DNA of 64,000 nucleotides, from NCBI GenBank assembly GCA_037962975.1, contig CM075670.1:234440242-234504241 (forward strand), in the 5' to 3' direction. Position 1 is the stretch's first letter; each line of letters begins with the position of its first letter. This DNA comes from Clitoria ternatea (taxonomy: Eukaryota; Streptophyta; Magnoliopsida; Fabales; Fabaceae). The notes below the pieces were generated by a model that saw only the letters and a program-made list of their open reading frames with translations, was not told the DNA's origin and searched no databases. A program made the position numbers and the translations under genes. Below, piece by piece: positions 46,460 to 58,800 of this stretch.

Positions 46460-48523
46460 TACCAAACATTATATATAGAACAAATGTTTGATGAAATCAT
46501 ACACAATAAAAGAAGTGTTTATTGGAACTAAAACAATTAATATGTAAAAGTTTTGGAGTCTGTGTTGGAATCTCAATTCCTCAATTCTGTAACACTTATT
46601 TCTCTCCCCTATACCACTGTTATGAAGAATAAAAACACATCATATAAAAAGTGAATTCGTATAAAATCTATATCATGGAATATATATGAGCAACATATTT
46701 TTTATTTTAATAAATATACAATTAAACATTTGAATGTATAGATTATCTCTAGATGTAGTTAAAATTTACAATTTACGTAATCCTAATTTGGGTTTAGATA
46801 AAATACATTTTAAGAAAAGTAGTCTTAGAAGGGGAAAAAGAAAAAAAAAAGATGAAGGATGAGGAAGGTCAAAGAGAAAAGGGTGAACCAATTAATCTAA
46901 CCCACAACCACTTTCATCGCTCGTGGAAAATGTTGCAAAACTCAAAAAAGTAATCATTTGGAAAAATGGATTACATATACAACTGGGTTATTGGGGGTAA
47001 TCATTGAATTAGTGTTTGACAATCTCAATTATGGCCTTTTCAAGTTTCAAAGTGATTAAAAAGAAGGAAAGAGAAGAGGTTTTGTGCCCTTATTTTCACA
47101 TAAAAGTTAAAAGGTGCCGGCTATGGCCAGGAGTATTTTACAGGTTTCCATCAAGGATTCAAAGTTTACGTTCATGCCCTTCCCAAGGAGAATTGTTGGT
47201 ACTTCTAGAATCTGACCAACCCTTTTGCTGAAATTTTGGGGTATGAAGGAAACAAACTATTATCATAACATCATGAAACCACCTCAAATTAATTGGAGAT
47301 TTATATAACAACTTTGGTATCAAAGTTAAATATATTGATTAGTCTGATAAATTATCAACCAATTAAATAATTATTTTTTATCAATTTACTATTATTATTA
47401 TTAATTCATTTAATTTAATCCTTAATTTAACTACAAAATATTTAAATCAATATTTTAACCGTTTTAATGATCAATCTAATTTTTAAAAAAAAATCATGAT
47501 ATCTGAATTGCTTATGCTTAATTATGCCAGCATTAGGAGGGTAAATAACACTTCCCATGTTTTCTGATCATAACTCTTAGGGTACTAGATATATAACTTT
47601 GCATATAAGCATGGGTATGGAAAGGTAAATTAGTTTGATAAAATATAGTTAGGAGCAATGGGTTTAGTATAAGACGAGGTATTCAACAAGGGAGCACGCC
47701 ACCAATGATATCTTCCTATCATACCCATCTCTCACACATGTAAATCATAGTGGGCCACTGAAAGTCAAAGACACTTTTAAAGAACTTAATTTAAATCTCT
47801 ATGTAAGTATTATTTTTTATTTATGTAATAATTACTTTAAAATTTATATTTATGATGAATTTTAATTAGTTGATAGTGTAAAATTTTTTAAACTAACTGT
47901 GTAAATTATTTTAAAAAAAAATTATGATTCAAAGTAAGACTTTGTTAATGTTGGCTTGGTTATTTAATAAATTTTCTTCTTTCATAAAAAAAAGTATTAA
48001 GGGGTCTTTATCTATTGTGTCGCTCATGACTTACAAAATTTTAGGGTCAGCACAAAATATACATATTTTTACACTTTACATGTATTTGTATATACTAATA
48101 TATACTTTTAATTATTGTTATGAAAATTAGACTAGACTGGGTAGTTTGATCAAGTGAATTGTGAATTAGCATATGACCATCTAGATCAATTCTTTATTAC
48201 TAACGGTTCAATCATAGTTCCATTCCCAATCTAACTACGGTTCACAAAAACTAGTACATTCATTGACTCAATGAATAATCCGTTTCTAAAAATATTGCTT
48301 TTAAGTTTAACTTTTTTAAGAATTTGAGTAATTTATTATTATTACTAAACACATATTTGTTTTGAAATAAATATTTTATTATAATTAATATCTTTTTTTA
48401 ATTTCATTAAATATTTTACTCATTATGTTTTATGTTGGTAATGTGAAATCTTGATTTTATTTAATTATAGTATAAATAATGGGTTTTTACCTAAAGAATA
48501 CGAGAACGATATCAAAATTATTA
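45040..48523. other. AT-rich intergenic region upstream of the kinase gene
   Basis: It holds the promoter side of the kinase (minus strand). No gene is recognised; ORFs at 45589-45771, 47016-47231 and 47924-48130 carry no motif I know. It contains an (AT)n run at 46417-46459. Confidence 0.6.
46417..46459. repeat. (AT)n microsatellite
   Basis: An uninterrupted run of about 21 AT units in intergenic DNA. Confidence 0.95.
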
Positions 48524-48531
48524 CTTTCATG

Positions 48532-49014
48532 TAGGGATGGCAAAACGGGCTGGCTCGCCCGCCAAACTAAGCAGGCTGAAATTTAGGGCCCGCCTCGCCT
48601 AATGGCGGACCCAACGGGCTGGCGGGTCAGCCCGCTAAAGTTAAAATTATATTTTTTTATAAAAATGTGTCAAATTAAGATTAAAAAATTAGAAAAATAA
48701 TTTTAAAAAAAAATTAAAGAAGATATTATTAAAAGAAATATATAAATAGTAAGAGATGTTACTTTTTTAAAATTTTAGAAAATGAAAGTATTTATTTTAA
48801 TAAAATAAAGTATAAATTAGTAATATTTATAATTTTTTTCTTTTGGTGGGGCCCGTCGGGTCAGCCGCCCTGCCAAGGTTTTGGCCCACCAAATTGGCAG
48901 GCCAGACGGGGCGGGCCGTGGTGTGAGGCGGGCTAAACATTCTTGTCCGTCCTGCCAAATTTGGTGGGCTTTGCAGGGCCAGCCCATCGGGCCTGACCTG
49001 TTTAGCCATCCCTA
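48532..49014. mobile_element. hAT-type MITE with 8-bp target duplication
   Basis: 483 bp with inverted ends: TAGGGATGGCAAAACGGGC on the left and, on the reverse strand from the right, TAGGGATGGCTAAACAGG. The ends are GC-rich (CGGGCTGGC, GGCGGGTCAGCCCGC) and the middle is AT-rich, giving a foldback. Flanks CTTTCATG (48524-48531) and CTTTCTTG (49015-49022) agree at 7 of 8 bases, the duplication size of hAT elements. No coding capacity, so it would depend on a hAT transposase elsewhere. Confidence 0.9.
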
Positions 49015-49022
49015 CTTTCTTG

Positions 49023-50330
49023 TATGTGTAATTTTTTAAAACAAGTGTGATGTTATTCGGAAGCTTGGTAAATTGTGTGAGAAGTAGGAAAAAGACATGG
49101 CTGTGCCAAACTGATGGATTGAGCACAGAACAGTGCTGTCTCTGAACAGTTATTCCACCAAAACAAGTAGAAAAGATGAATCAAAATGTATCCATATTCA
49201 AGATTAAAGAACGTCATTTTCAGGAGCATATGCATATGGTAGTTGAAGATTACGCAAGGGAACGCGTGCATGCTATCTTATATTACTTTTTCACAATATA
49301 TTCAAATTTATCCAACAATATCAAAATCATCCTTTTTCTTAACTTATCAATTCACATAAATATTGATTTCATTCATTTCCAATGTTTCAGAAATTTAGTG
49401 AATATTTCAATGACTGAAGAAGTTAATATACTAATTTTAATTAATAAATCAAATTTATAAAAAAATTGTTTTTATATTGTGATAATATATAATCATATAC
49501 ATAAAAAAAAGTCTACCGTAGTTAATAGATAGTTTGACCTTTAAGCATATTATTATGGGATTTGAATCCTACTACTTGTGACTTTAAAAAAAAAGTCACC
49601 ATATGTATTTTGAGTTCATATTAACGTTCAATAAAAAAATAATGATTTAAATAAAATTATTTATCATGTCAATCTCATATAAATAAATTTAATGGGGATA
49701 CTCTTTTTATGTTTTCAAATTTTAAATATTAATTAACCAAATTTTCTAATGTATTTAATTTTATAAATTTATAACTTTTACCAAAATAAATATTTTTGAA
49801 AATCATATTCTATTTATTGAGAAATAACTTTTGTGACAGTTTTTTAAATAAAAATAAAGTATCAAATGATATTTTTGACTCAATATAGATAAATAAATAT
49901 TTTTAAAATTAAATATCATAAACATAATTTTTTAAAAAATTTACTCATTGAAATCAACTGATTTTTATATTTATCCATAAGAAGATAACCCAAATAATAA
50001 TTGATAAATTTATTAAAATTAAGTAATTAGTATATCTATCAAAATCAAATCAAATAGTCATCAAAAGTTTTTCTAGATGGTTAAAAATTTATTAGGCCTG
50101 AATCCTGAATCATGATAAACTTTTGTTGGTCTTTGGTCCCTAATGAATGAGAGAGTGTGTTTAGACTTAGCTCGTTTTAGCTAAGTTTGTAAAACTTTAC
50201 TCTCTCTTTTTTTGGTAAAGGTAAAACTTTACTTTTTTGGGACATAGGTAAAACTTTACTTGGAAACGGTTGATCTTTCCTTGCCTTAATGAACTCTCTT
50301 TCTTTCCAAAAGTTAATGTGATCATTCCTT
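49023..50330. other. AT-rich intergenic region
   Basis: I see no gene, tRNA or repeat structure in it. ORFs here are short and composition-driven. Confidence 0.6.
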
Positions 50331-50389
50331 TTTTTTGAATGAGACTAAGCGTGTGTTTTGTTTAAAGATTAGAAAGTGGCAAACGGAGT

Positions 50390-51156
50390 TTGCAGGTAGT
50401 GAAAATAAGAGCTTGTTTGGTTCGCTTCGTTCCCCTCCGTTCTGGGGTCGTCTTCAACGGCTCTTTGTTTGGCTCGTACGAGGTGTTTTGTTCCGTCACA
50501 GTGAATGTGGTTCCGTTGGCCAAAACCCGCGTTGAAGTGAAGCGCCTGCGAGCTACCTCTGCTCAACGTCGTTGGGTGAAAAGTCCTTCTTACCCCTCCC
50601 AACGGTATTAAAACACTAAAACCCGTGAGCCCTGACATCCTCCACAGATTTGAACGTACGACGCATGAAGAAGTGAGCCATAATCCTCTTCCTTCTGTGT
50701 CTGATCTGAACTTCAGCGACCTACAATAGGCTTCTTGAGGTAAAAAACCCTCATCTTGTTTCTCTTTTCCATCTCTCTATATTCCCTCTCTGGTTGTCTC
50801 TGTATTTTGCATTTTTCGGGTGGGATCGAGACTGGGGGGTGGTTGTGGGTTCTGTTGGGTTTGGGTTGAGGGTTGTCAGGTTTCAGTGGGATGGTTGTTT
50901 AGAGTTCTTGGGGCCGTTTGGGGCCGTCGGGTTTCTTGGGAAAGGTTGTGTGGGGCTGGGCTCAGGAGTGGCATCAGGGTTGCGGTGAGGTTGCAGGGAA
51001 GGGGGTTTGATGGGGCCGTCCTCGGGTAGTAGGGTCGGGGTTTGTTAGGTGATGGGGTTGGGGTGAGGTTTTAGGAAGGGGGTTGTGTATGGTGGTGGTT
51101 GGGTGGTGGGTTTGGGACGTTGTTGGGGTTGTTTGGGGACAGGTTGGGTTGTGTCA
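50390..51156 (+). promoter_or_regulatory. GC-richer, leader-like segment with possible splice donor (orphan first exon?)
   Basis: The composition changes sharply from the AT-rich flank. AAAACCC and AAAACCCTC telo-box-like words occur near 50610-50620 and 50745, with CT-rich leader-like sequence around 50680-50790. A donor-like CTTGAG|GTAAAAAA lies at 50740. It is followed by a G/T-rich stretch (50810-51150) like a first intron. The retrotransposon block begins at 51157. No acceptor or coding exon is visible before it. It could also be the end of a decayed DNA element (GAGCTTGTTTGGTTCG at 50409); I found no partner end. Confidence 0.3.
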
Positions 51157-51359
51157 CACCTAATTTTTAATTAAATTTGAATCGGTAATTAAACAGTAAA
51201 AAATTAAAGTTTCTAAGAAACATAAGAAATGAATTTTAGAAAATAAAAAATTTTATTTCGGTTACAGAGATATTTTTATTTTGAAAATCAGATTTAAAAT
51301 GAGACTAAACGGAAATAACACGTGACAATAAAACGTAGAAATTATTAAGGAACCCGTTA
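51157..51359 (-). repeat. Gypsy-type LTR, left fragment (resumes at 60854)
   Basis: It starts TGTCACACCTAATTTTTAA, a common LTR terminus. It is interrupted after 51359 by the SIRE-like block. Orientation is taken from the right part, whose shared GAGCCGGCCAAGGC block points the same way as in the minus-strand LARD-like LTRs. Confidence 0.65.
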
Positions 51360-52844
51360 TTTTGAGTGGTATCTATTCATATTGTGACTTCTATTCATTG
51401 CATAAGTGATATCTATTAAAAGGTGATCATGTGCTTAAGAAATAAACAAATGGTATTAAACTTGCTAAATAGGCCAACATGAACAATTGGTATCAATTAG
51501 CTTAAGAATTACATCAATTAGCTTAACAATTGGTATTCAATTACAATTGGTGTAATTGGGTTCATAACAATTAGTATCAAAATAGACGTGAAAAAGGGAG
51601 AAAATATCATGATGATATCTTAGTATCTATTAAATGACTAAGGAGGAGATATTATCTTGCATGATACATTATGATCTTTTAACAATTGGTATATCTTTCA
51701 ACAATTAGTATCTATTAAATGCATGACATGTGTTCAACAATTGGTATCAAACTTCATCAAATTGATTTCACATGTTAATAAGTGGTATATGTTTTTAAAA
51801 GTGACATCAATTACAATAGTAAGGGGGAGCATACACATGAATGAATATCCATCATTTTACCTCTCTATGATTATGATTATGGCACTTATGCTTACAATTT
51901 TATTCTCCTATATGCTTACTTGGAAAAATCCTTGTGTGTTTGATAATGCCAAAAAGGAGAAAATTATATGCTCATTTGAAATGATATATGTGCTTACTTG
52001 GAAAGAATGAATAGGTGAAATGATATGTTTGCTTACTTGGAAAGAATCATGTGACGCTTACCATACTTACAATATCAATTACATGATTGAAAATGAGTTA
52101 GCAATCAATTATATGCTTACTTGATGAATGAACTATGTGATTGATTAGTGACTCTAAATGCATCAAATTGGCATATACACTTGATCATGATATGAGCTTT
52201 GATTTGAAATCCTTTTCATGAAATATTTGCTCTAAATCTCTCTTATTCAAATACATGAGCCTATATCTTGATGGCATAGAATATAATTAAGATGATGATG
52301 TTTTTGATGATGCCAAAGGGGGAGAGATTAGTGAAAGAGTTAGTAAAATGCTATTTATGCCAAAAAGAGGAGAATTACTATGACTAATGTTTTATCATAA
52401 GGAAAGTTTTTGATGATGCCAAAGGGGGAGAAGATTATAGGAAGATATATATACACCCTAAATGGAATAAAGTCTTTTATAAAGGGGGAGAGATATAAAG
52501 AGAGAAATATATAAGAAAGGGGGAGAAGATATACACTACCACTATGCTCTAAAAATTAGATGAATTATTTTGTGGTATCTATTGTATGATTGGTATCTAT
52601 TGTATGATTAAGGGGGAAATGATTAAAGAGGAAAAGAATATATATTAAGGGGGAGAGACCTTATTAAAGGGGAGAGACCTTTTATCCTTAATATTCTCTT
52701 CTTAACTTGTGCCTATGATTTCATCAACAATTGGTATCAAATTGTATGTGATAGGGCAAGTCTTTCTTGCAATATATATGAATTGTTATGATACTAACAC
52801 CCCAAGAGACAAGCATTTGTTGTCATCATCAAAAAGGGGGAGAA
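51360..52844 (+). repeat. Duplicated 3' non-coding region of the SIRE-like element (left copy)
   Basis: Nearly identical to 57597-59081. It contains about nine AAAGGGGGAGA-like purine tracts (near 51819, 52316, 52421, 52480, 52518, 52610, 52649, 52666, 52832) and about seven AACAATTGGTATC-like words. The last purine tract abuts the LTR start at 52845. ORFs of 95 and 70 codons occur identically in both copies but have no known motif. Confidence 0.88.
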
Positions 52845-53106
52845 TGTATTTTTATGTTGATGTAGGTTTTGATAATGACACAACAAATGGAGAAGTATCA
52901 AGGATGTTATCAAGCAATTAATTATGTTTGATGTGGAAGTTAAATTGGTTGATGTTTAATTTTGATGAACAATCAAGGACTTATGTTAAAGGCATTTAAA
53001 GAAGCTTAACACAAGTACAAATGATCAACAAAATGCCTAAGGTTCCAAAAGAAGAAAGCCATATGTAATTACATGTCAAAAGGATGCAACAAATGGAGTA
53101 ACAGCA

Positions 53107-53358
53107 TGATGAATCGATTCACCAATACCCCTGAATCGATTCATGCGTTTGGACAGCCCCAAGATGTGAAAAATAAATGGTTGAATCGATTCCCACCTCT
53201 ATTGAATCGATTCATGCGTTATAAAATGTGCAGGATGTTTGTTTTTATTGATTGAATCGATTCATCCTTAACAAGAATCGATTCATACGTTTATTTTGCC
53301 TAGGGATTCCAACTTTGATTGAATGAATCGATTCATATAGCATTAGAATCGATTCTTG
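53107..53358. repeat. Eight GAATCGATTC palindromes arranged as four pairs
   Basis: The 10-bp perfect palindrome (often extended to TGAATCGATTCA) occurs 8 times in about 250 bp. Several second members of a pair are followed by ATGCGTT or ATACGTTT. It lies about 300-550 bp upstream of the TATA box, in the U3 promoter region of the LTR. The other copy is at 59343-59595. Confidence 0.92.
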
Positions 53359-53661
53359 TAGCTGTCAGGGGCCAAAATGCACGCTGGAAACATTGAAAAT
53401 TGAAAGGGAGACATTGTGCTCTTCGGTTGAAACAAAATGGAAGACCCAAGGCAAGGTTTATTACTTTGTCCCTCTCCACATGCATGTGTTTTATTGAAAA
53501 TGGAATTAATTTGAATTAAATCAAACATGCACATGCCATGTTCTTCTTGGAGACATTAAAAGCTCATTGGAATTGCAATGCCATTTTGAATGGAGACACA
53601 CATGTTCCAAGTTCAAGCTCCCAAGGAATTTAATATTGCAACATGCCATACCATTGGAGCC

Positions 53662-53669
53662 TATAAATA
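53662..53669 (+). promoter_or_regulatory. TATA box of the SIRE-like LTR
   Basis: TATAAATA within GGAGCCTATAAATAGAG, a strong plant core promoter form; the same at 59899-59906. The transcript would begin about 30 bp downstream and include gag. Confidence 0.7.
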
Positions 53670-54618
53670 GAGAAGAAGTTGAAGGCAAATGATGTCCCAA
53701 GCACTTGAAGCACTTCCATTTGCTTACTTCTTCCTCCTTGCTTCTTGCTCTTCTACTTGCTCTCTCTTTATTTATTAACTTGCATAATTCCTCTTTAAGA
53801 GTTAATTGAGAGTTAGAAAGGAAGTTATCTTGGGTGAGCTAAATTTGTATATCCTCTCTTTGAGAGTTATTTTTGTATGAGCTTTAAGTTGTGTATCCAC
53901 TCTATTGGAGAGTTATCATTGTAACCATCAAACACCAAAATTCCTAGAGATTAAGGTTGGGGTTCAACCTTGGATATTGAGAGATTGTGAGATTGGGTGG
54001 GTTGCCCTTTGCTTGTGAGGATTGGGTTCTTGAGTGTGGGACACTAGGAGACAATTGCTCAAAGCTTGTAATCTCAAATTCTCAATAGTGGAAATCCTTC
54101 AAGTGGGTTGCTTGAAGGCGAGACGTACACCGGAGTGGTGGAACTCGTTATATCGGTTTGCAAATTCTCTCTTCCCTTAAACTCTTTATTATTGTGGACT
54201 TGATTTGCATGCCTAGAATATTTGATGGTTTGGTAATATTAAATCCTTGAATCAATTGACTTAAACATTATTGGATTTATTCATTGAGGAAGAAAAATAT
54301 TGGTCTTAACAAATTGGTAAACAATCATGCTTTATTAATTTAAGTTGTTCTAGTCATACTTATGTTGAAATTAATTATGGCATGCTAAGAACTTCAAGAA
54401 TTGGCTAAGCTCATAACTTGCTTTATTTATCAAAATCATATTCTTGAACATAGTCCATTCAACTCAAAATGTTTTAGTATGAAATGTGCTTCATAATTAT
54501 TACATCTTTTATATTGCATCATTTGTGTACTACTAACCATTTTGAAAGGGATTCCGCACGAAAATTTGAAATACTCAATTCACCCCCCCTCTTGAGTATC
54601 GAGGCCTTGGCTAACAAT

Positions 54619-54630
54619 TGGTATCAGAGC
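54619..54630 (+). other. Primer binding site (tRNA-iMet) of the SIRE-like element
   Basis: TGGTATCAGAGC two bases after the LTR end at 54616. Confidence 0.92.
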
Positions 54631-54673
54631 TTGACTCTTGGAAAATCAAGCTTAACCGCTTCAAGAGATCAAG

Positions 54674-55846
54674 ATGGCCTATACTTCTTATGATGCATTT
54701 CCACAAGGTGAAATAATAAATAGACCACCAATCTTCAATGGTAAAGACTTTGTTATTTGGAAAGAAAGGTTGAAAATCTTTATCCAAGCCTATGACCTCA
54801 AGGTATGGAATGCTATTCAATTTGTTCCTTTTATTCCTAAATACATTGTTGATAATATAGAATGCATGAAGCCCATGAACTTATGGACTAAGGAAGAAGA
54901 AAGAAAGGTACAATTTAATCTTAGAGCTAAAATTCTTATCACATTAGCATTAGAACCTAATGATGTTTCTAGAGTTATTACTTGTAACAATGCTAAAGAA
55001 ATGTGGGAAACTCTTGAAACAATTTATGGAAATACTAATGATGATAAAGATGCAAGAATTAGTACTCTTTCTAGTCAAGATGAAGAATTCGAAAGAAGCG
55101 TTGAAAAAGAGACCAACGAGAAGGAAGAAGAAATTGCATGCCTAATGATAAAGCACTCTCAAGATGATGAGGTATGCTCTTTAAATGCTTTTAGTGATGA
55201 TAATGATGATGAAATTGATAAGGATGAATTATTAGAAGCATTTGAAGAATTGCATGAAAAATTTGTCTTGTTATCAAAGAAATATGCATGCTCTAAACAA
55301 ACCATTTTGACTCTTGAAAAAGAATTGCATGATGTTCACATAGAAAAAGAATATCTTAGAGTTCAAAATGATGAATTAGTAGCTTCAAATGTATCTCTTA
55401 GAACTTGTAATGATAATAATGATTGTGTGCTTATTGATAAATGTATGCTTCTTGAAAAAGAGAATAAAGAACTAAAAGAAGCACTTAGTAAGCTTACAAG
55501 TAGTCAAAAGAATCTAAGTGCACCTCTTGAAGATCAAAAGCATACACTTGAAAGAAGAAAAATAGTTCATTACAAGAACCCTTGTGCATCCTTCAAAGAA
55601 AAATCCAAATCCTCTCTTAGATGCACAAACCATGAAAGAAAAGAGAACTCATTGCCTAATTGTTTTAAAAGGAATCATATAGAACATAATAAGAACCATT
55701 ACAATTCTACTATGACTTACTCTTTGGATGCAACATGTTTTTATTGTGGAATATATGGTCATATATCTTCTAATTGCTTTATAAAGAAATCCCGTCAAAA
55801 GTGTACAAGAAAGGTATGGATTCCAAAAACAAATTTGAAATCCTAA
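54674..55846 (+). CDS. gag: SIRE-like Copia Gag protein
   Basis: A 390-codon intact frame begins 44 bp after the primer site. Gag packages the element's RNA. The N-terminus (RPPIFNGKDFVIWKERLK, WNAIQF) is the Copia gag-pre-integrase-type core; W/L-rich helices run to about residue 120 (NAKEMWETLETIYG). An acidic, Lys/Glu-rich coiled-coil part spans about 130-290. One CCHC zinc knuckle CFYCGIYGHISSNC lies near residue 355-370. The protein stops shortly after (KVWIPKTNLKS), where a complete element would continue into pol. A shift or deletion close to the end is likely the cause. It is intact as Gag but cannot by itself copy the element. Confidence 0.88.
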   Translation: MAYTSYDAFPQGEIINRPPIFNGKDFVIWKERLKIFIQAYDLKVWNAIQFVPFIPKYIVDNIECMKPMNLWTKEEERKVQFNLRAKILITLALEPNDVSRVITCNNAKEMWETLETIYGNTNDDKDARISTLSSQDEEFERSVEKETNEKEEEIACLMIKHSQDDEVCSLNAFSDDNDDEIDKDELLEAFEELHEKFVLLSKKYACSKQTILTLEKELHDVHIEKEYLRVQNDELVASNVSLRTCNDNNDCVLIDKCMLLEKENKELKEALSKLTSSQKNLSAPLEDQKHTLERRKIVHYKNPCASFKEKSKSSLRCTNHERKENSLPNCFKRNHIEHNKNHYNSTMTYSLDATCFYCGIYGHISSNCFIKKSRQKCTRKVWIPKTNLKS

Positions 55847-58800
55847 ACTAACAAGAAAGGACCCAACTTTTAAAGGGTACCATAAAACTTGAAATTTTGT
55901 AGGCATATTTTAAATCGGCAATCTCTTATTGACGAATGACCAAAGAATCAAGATCCATAATCTTCACTTCAAAGAACAAAGAATGATAAGGATATTGGAT
56001 TCACAAAACTCCAAGGTACGTTTGATCCTTACTTTAGTGGATTAAATATCATGTTGACTATGTGTTTTGTATGCTTAATTATGTTGAACAATCTATGAAC
56101 TTGGTTGATATTTTATTAAGAATCTTTAGAAATGTCTAAATAATTCTACACTTGTTCATAATGAATTTTGATGTGTGAAAATCAAACTTTGATTTGATAT
56201 GGTTGAACATGAAAGGTGTTTTGAAATGGATTAATAAATAACTATTTAGGATTAATGATGTATGTGCATACCCTTATGTTTTTAATGATTAATGATTTAA
56301 ACGATTGGTATAAAGTTTGATGAATAATTGCTTGGATAATATGTTTGATTCTATGAAAAACTTAAGATATATTTATCCATGTATGTTAGAAAGGATTGAA
56401 ACATCAAAGTGTCGAAATATTAAATCGTGATGCTTAGATTCAAAATGATGCATGAACTCTTGATGAATAAATTTGGATGATGTATGCATTATGAATCCTT
56501 GATAATGTATGAATGCTTAATGATGCATGAATAAATATGAATTCTTGATGATGTATCATTTATTGAACAAGAAATATGTTAGTTAACTAGTGGTATCTAA
56601 GTGACAAACATCTTCCTTTAACAATGGTATCAATTGAATTAGTAAGAGGAAGAGATCATGAGGACATATTCTTGATTATATACTTGTCACTATGCTTTGA
56701 TGATAAATACATATGTTGTATACAAGTGATATATTATTTTTCCTAACAAGCAAGTATCTTTTCATAACAAGTGGCATTGAACTTCATATCAAGAAAATGT
56801 TATGACAAGTTGATTATGACAAACCTTAAAGTTGCTTTGAGTTAGAACTATGTTATGCTTTACAAAGTTGACAAGCTTAGGCAAAATATTTTCTATGCAA
56901 TTATATGTTGGTTTTGATAATGCCTAAGGAGAAAGTATGTATGCTCTATGCCTAGACTTCAATTTCATGACTAGTAACATGTAAATGACAATGCATGATA
57001 TGTCACAATACTTGGTATATTAAAGGACAATGCATTATAATACATGACATGACCTTCCTTGGTACACCATGCTTGAGCAAATTGGCATCTATCTTGAGTG
57101 ACATATATGTTTGATGATGCATGATCTTGAATGTGAAAAGGAACTTGAATATATGCATCATTGAGATTGAAAAGAACTTTTGAACAACATTATGATGTAT
57201 TCTTGAATGTCAACAATCTTGTGATTATATGCTTAAATGTTTATAATTGATATCAAGAACTTAAATTGGCAAATCAATCAAGTGATATCATGACTAGATA
57301 CTAGCAACAAGTGGCATGGACAATGAATAAGAAATAAATGGTGTTGATCAAGAAAAGAATGTTTGACACAAAAAGGGTCATGAGAAAAATCATATAGACA
57401 TATTGGCATATGTTACAACACAAATGCATGAGTAAGCCAACAAGTTGTATTAATCATTCCACCATTGCTATGATACCTACATTTAAGTGCACATTGTTGA
57501 AAATTCTTCTATGTTACTACCTTGATACCTAGGAATGCATCAAGCACTATTATTTGATGATTGACTAATAAATTTTATATACAATTGGTATCTAACTTTT
57601 GAGTGGTATCTATTCATATTGTGACTTCTATTCATTGCATAAGTGATATCTATTAAAAGGTGATCATGTGCTTAAGAAATAAACAAATGGTATTAAACTT
57701 GCTAAATAGGCCAACATGAACAATTGGTATCAATTAGCTTAAGAATTACATCAATTAGCTTAACAATTGGTATTCAATTACAATTGGTGTAATTGGGTTC
57801 ATAACAATTAGTATCAAAATAGACGTGAAAAAGGGAGAAAATATCATGATGATATCTTAGTATCTATTAAATGACTAAGGAGGAGATATTATCTTGCATG
57901 ATACATTATGATCTTTTAACAATTGGTATATCTTTCAACAATTAGTATCTATTAAATGCATGACATGTGTTCAACAATTGGTATCAAACTTCATCAAATT
58001 GATTTCACATGTTAATAAGTGGTATATGTTTTTAAAAGTGACATCAATTACAATAGTAAGGGGGAGCATACACATGAATGAATATCCATCATTTTACCTC
58101 TCTATGATTATGATTATGGCACTTATGCTTACAATTTTATTCTCCTATATGCTTACTTGGAAAAATCCTTGTGTGTTTGATAATGCCAAAAAGGAGAAAA
58201 TTATATGCTCATTTGAAATGATATATGTGCTTACTTGGAAAGAATGAATAGGTGAAATGATATGTTTGCTTACTTGGAAAGAATCATGTGACGCTTACCA
58301 TACTTACAATATCAATTACATGATTGAAAATGAGTTAGCAATCAATTATATGCTTACTTGATGAATGAACTATGTGATTGATTAGTGACTCTAAATGCAT
58401 CAAATTGGCATATACACTTGATCATGATATGAGCTTTGATTTGAAATCCTTTTCATGAAATATTTGCTCTAAATCTCTCTTATTCAAATACATGAGCCTA
58501 TATCTTGATGGCATAGAATATAATTAAGATGATGATGTTTTTGATGATGCCAAAGGGGGAGAGATTAGTGAAAGAGTTAGTAAAATGCTATTTATGCCAA
58601 AAAGAGGAGAATTACTATGACTAATGTTTTATCATAAGGAAAGTTTTTGATGATGCCAAAGGGGGAGAAGATTATAGGAAGATATATATACACCCTAAAT
58701 GGAATAAAGTCTTTTATAAAGGGGGAGAGATATAAAGAGAGAAATATATAAGAAAGGGGGAGAAGATATACACTACCACTATGCTCTAAAAATTAGATGA

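Larger units (their letters stand above)
52845..54616 (+). repeat. SIRE-like LTR (left, 1772 bp)
   Basis: It starts TGTATTTTTATG after the purine tract AAAAAGGGGGAGAA and ends GGCTAACA before the primer site. It holds eight GAATCGATTC palindromes (53107-53358) and a TATA box (53662-53669). It is an exact length match of 59082-60853. Confidence 0.9.

Noticed and set aside
50369..50638. 89-codon minus-strand ORF before the SIRE-like block
   Set aside because: No recognisable domain; it overlaps the leader-like segment on the other strand and lacks supporting signals.
51363..54616. Taking 51363-54616 and 57600-60853 as 3.25 kb LTRs
   Set aside because: No purine tract precedes 57600 and no target duplication exists. 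A proper purine tract and TGT start are found at 52845 and 59082, so the true LTR is 1772 bp.
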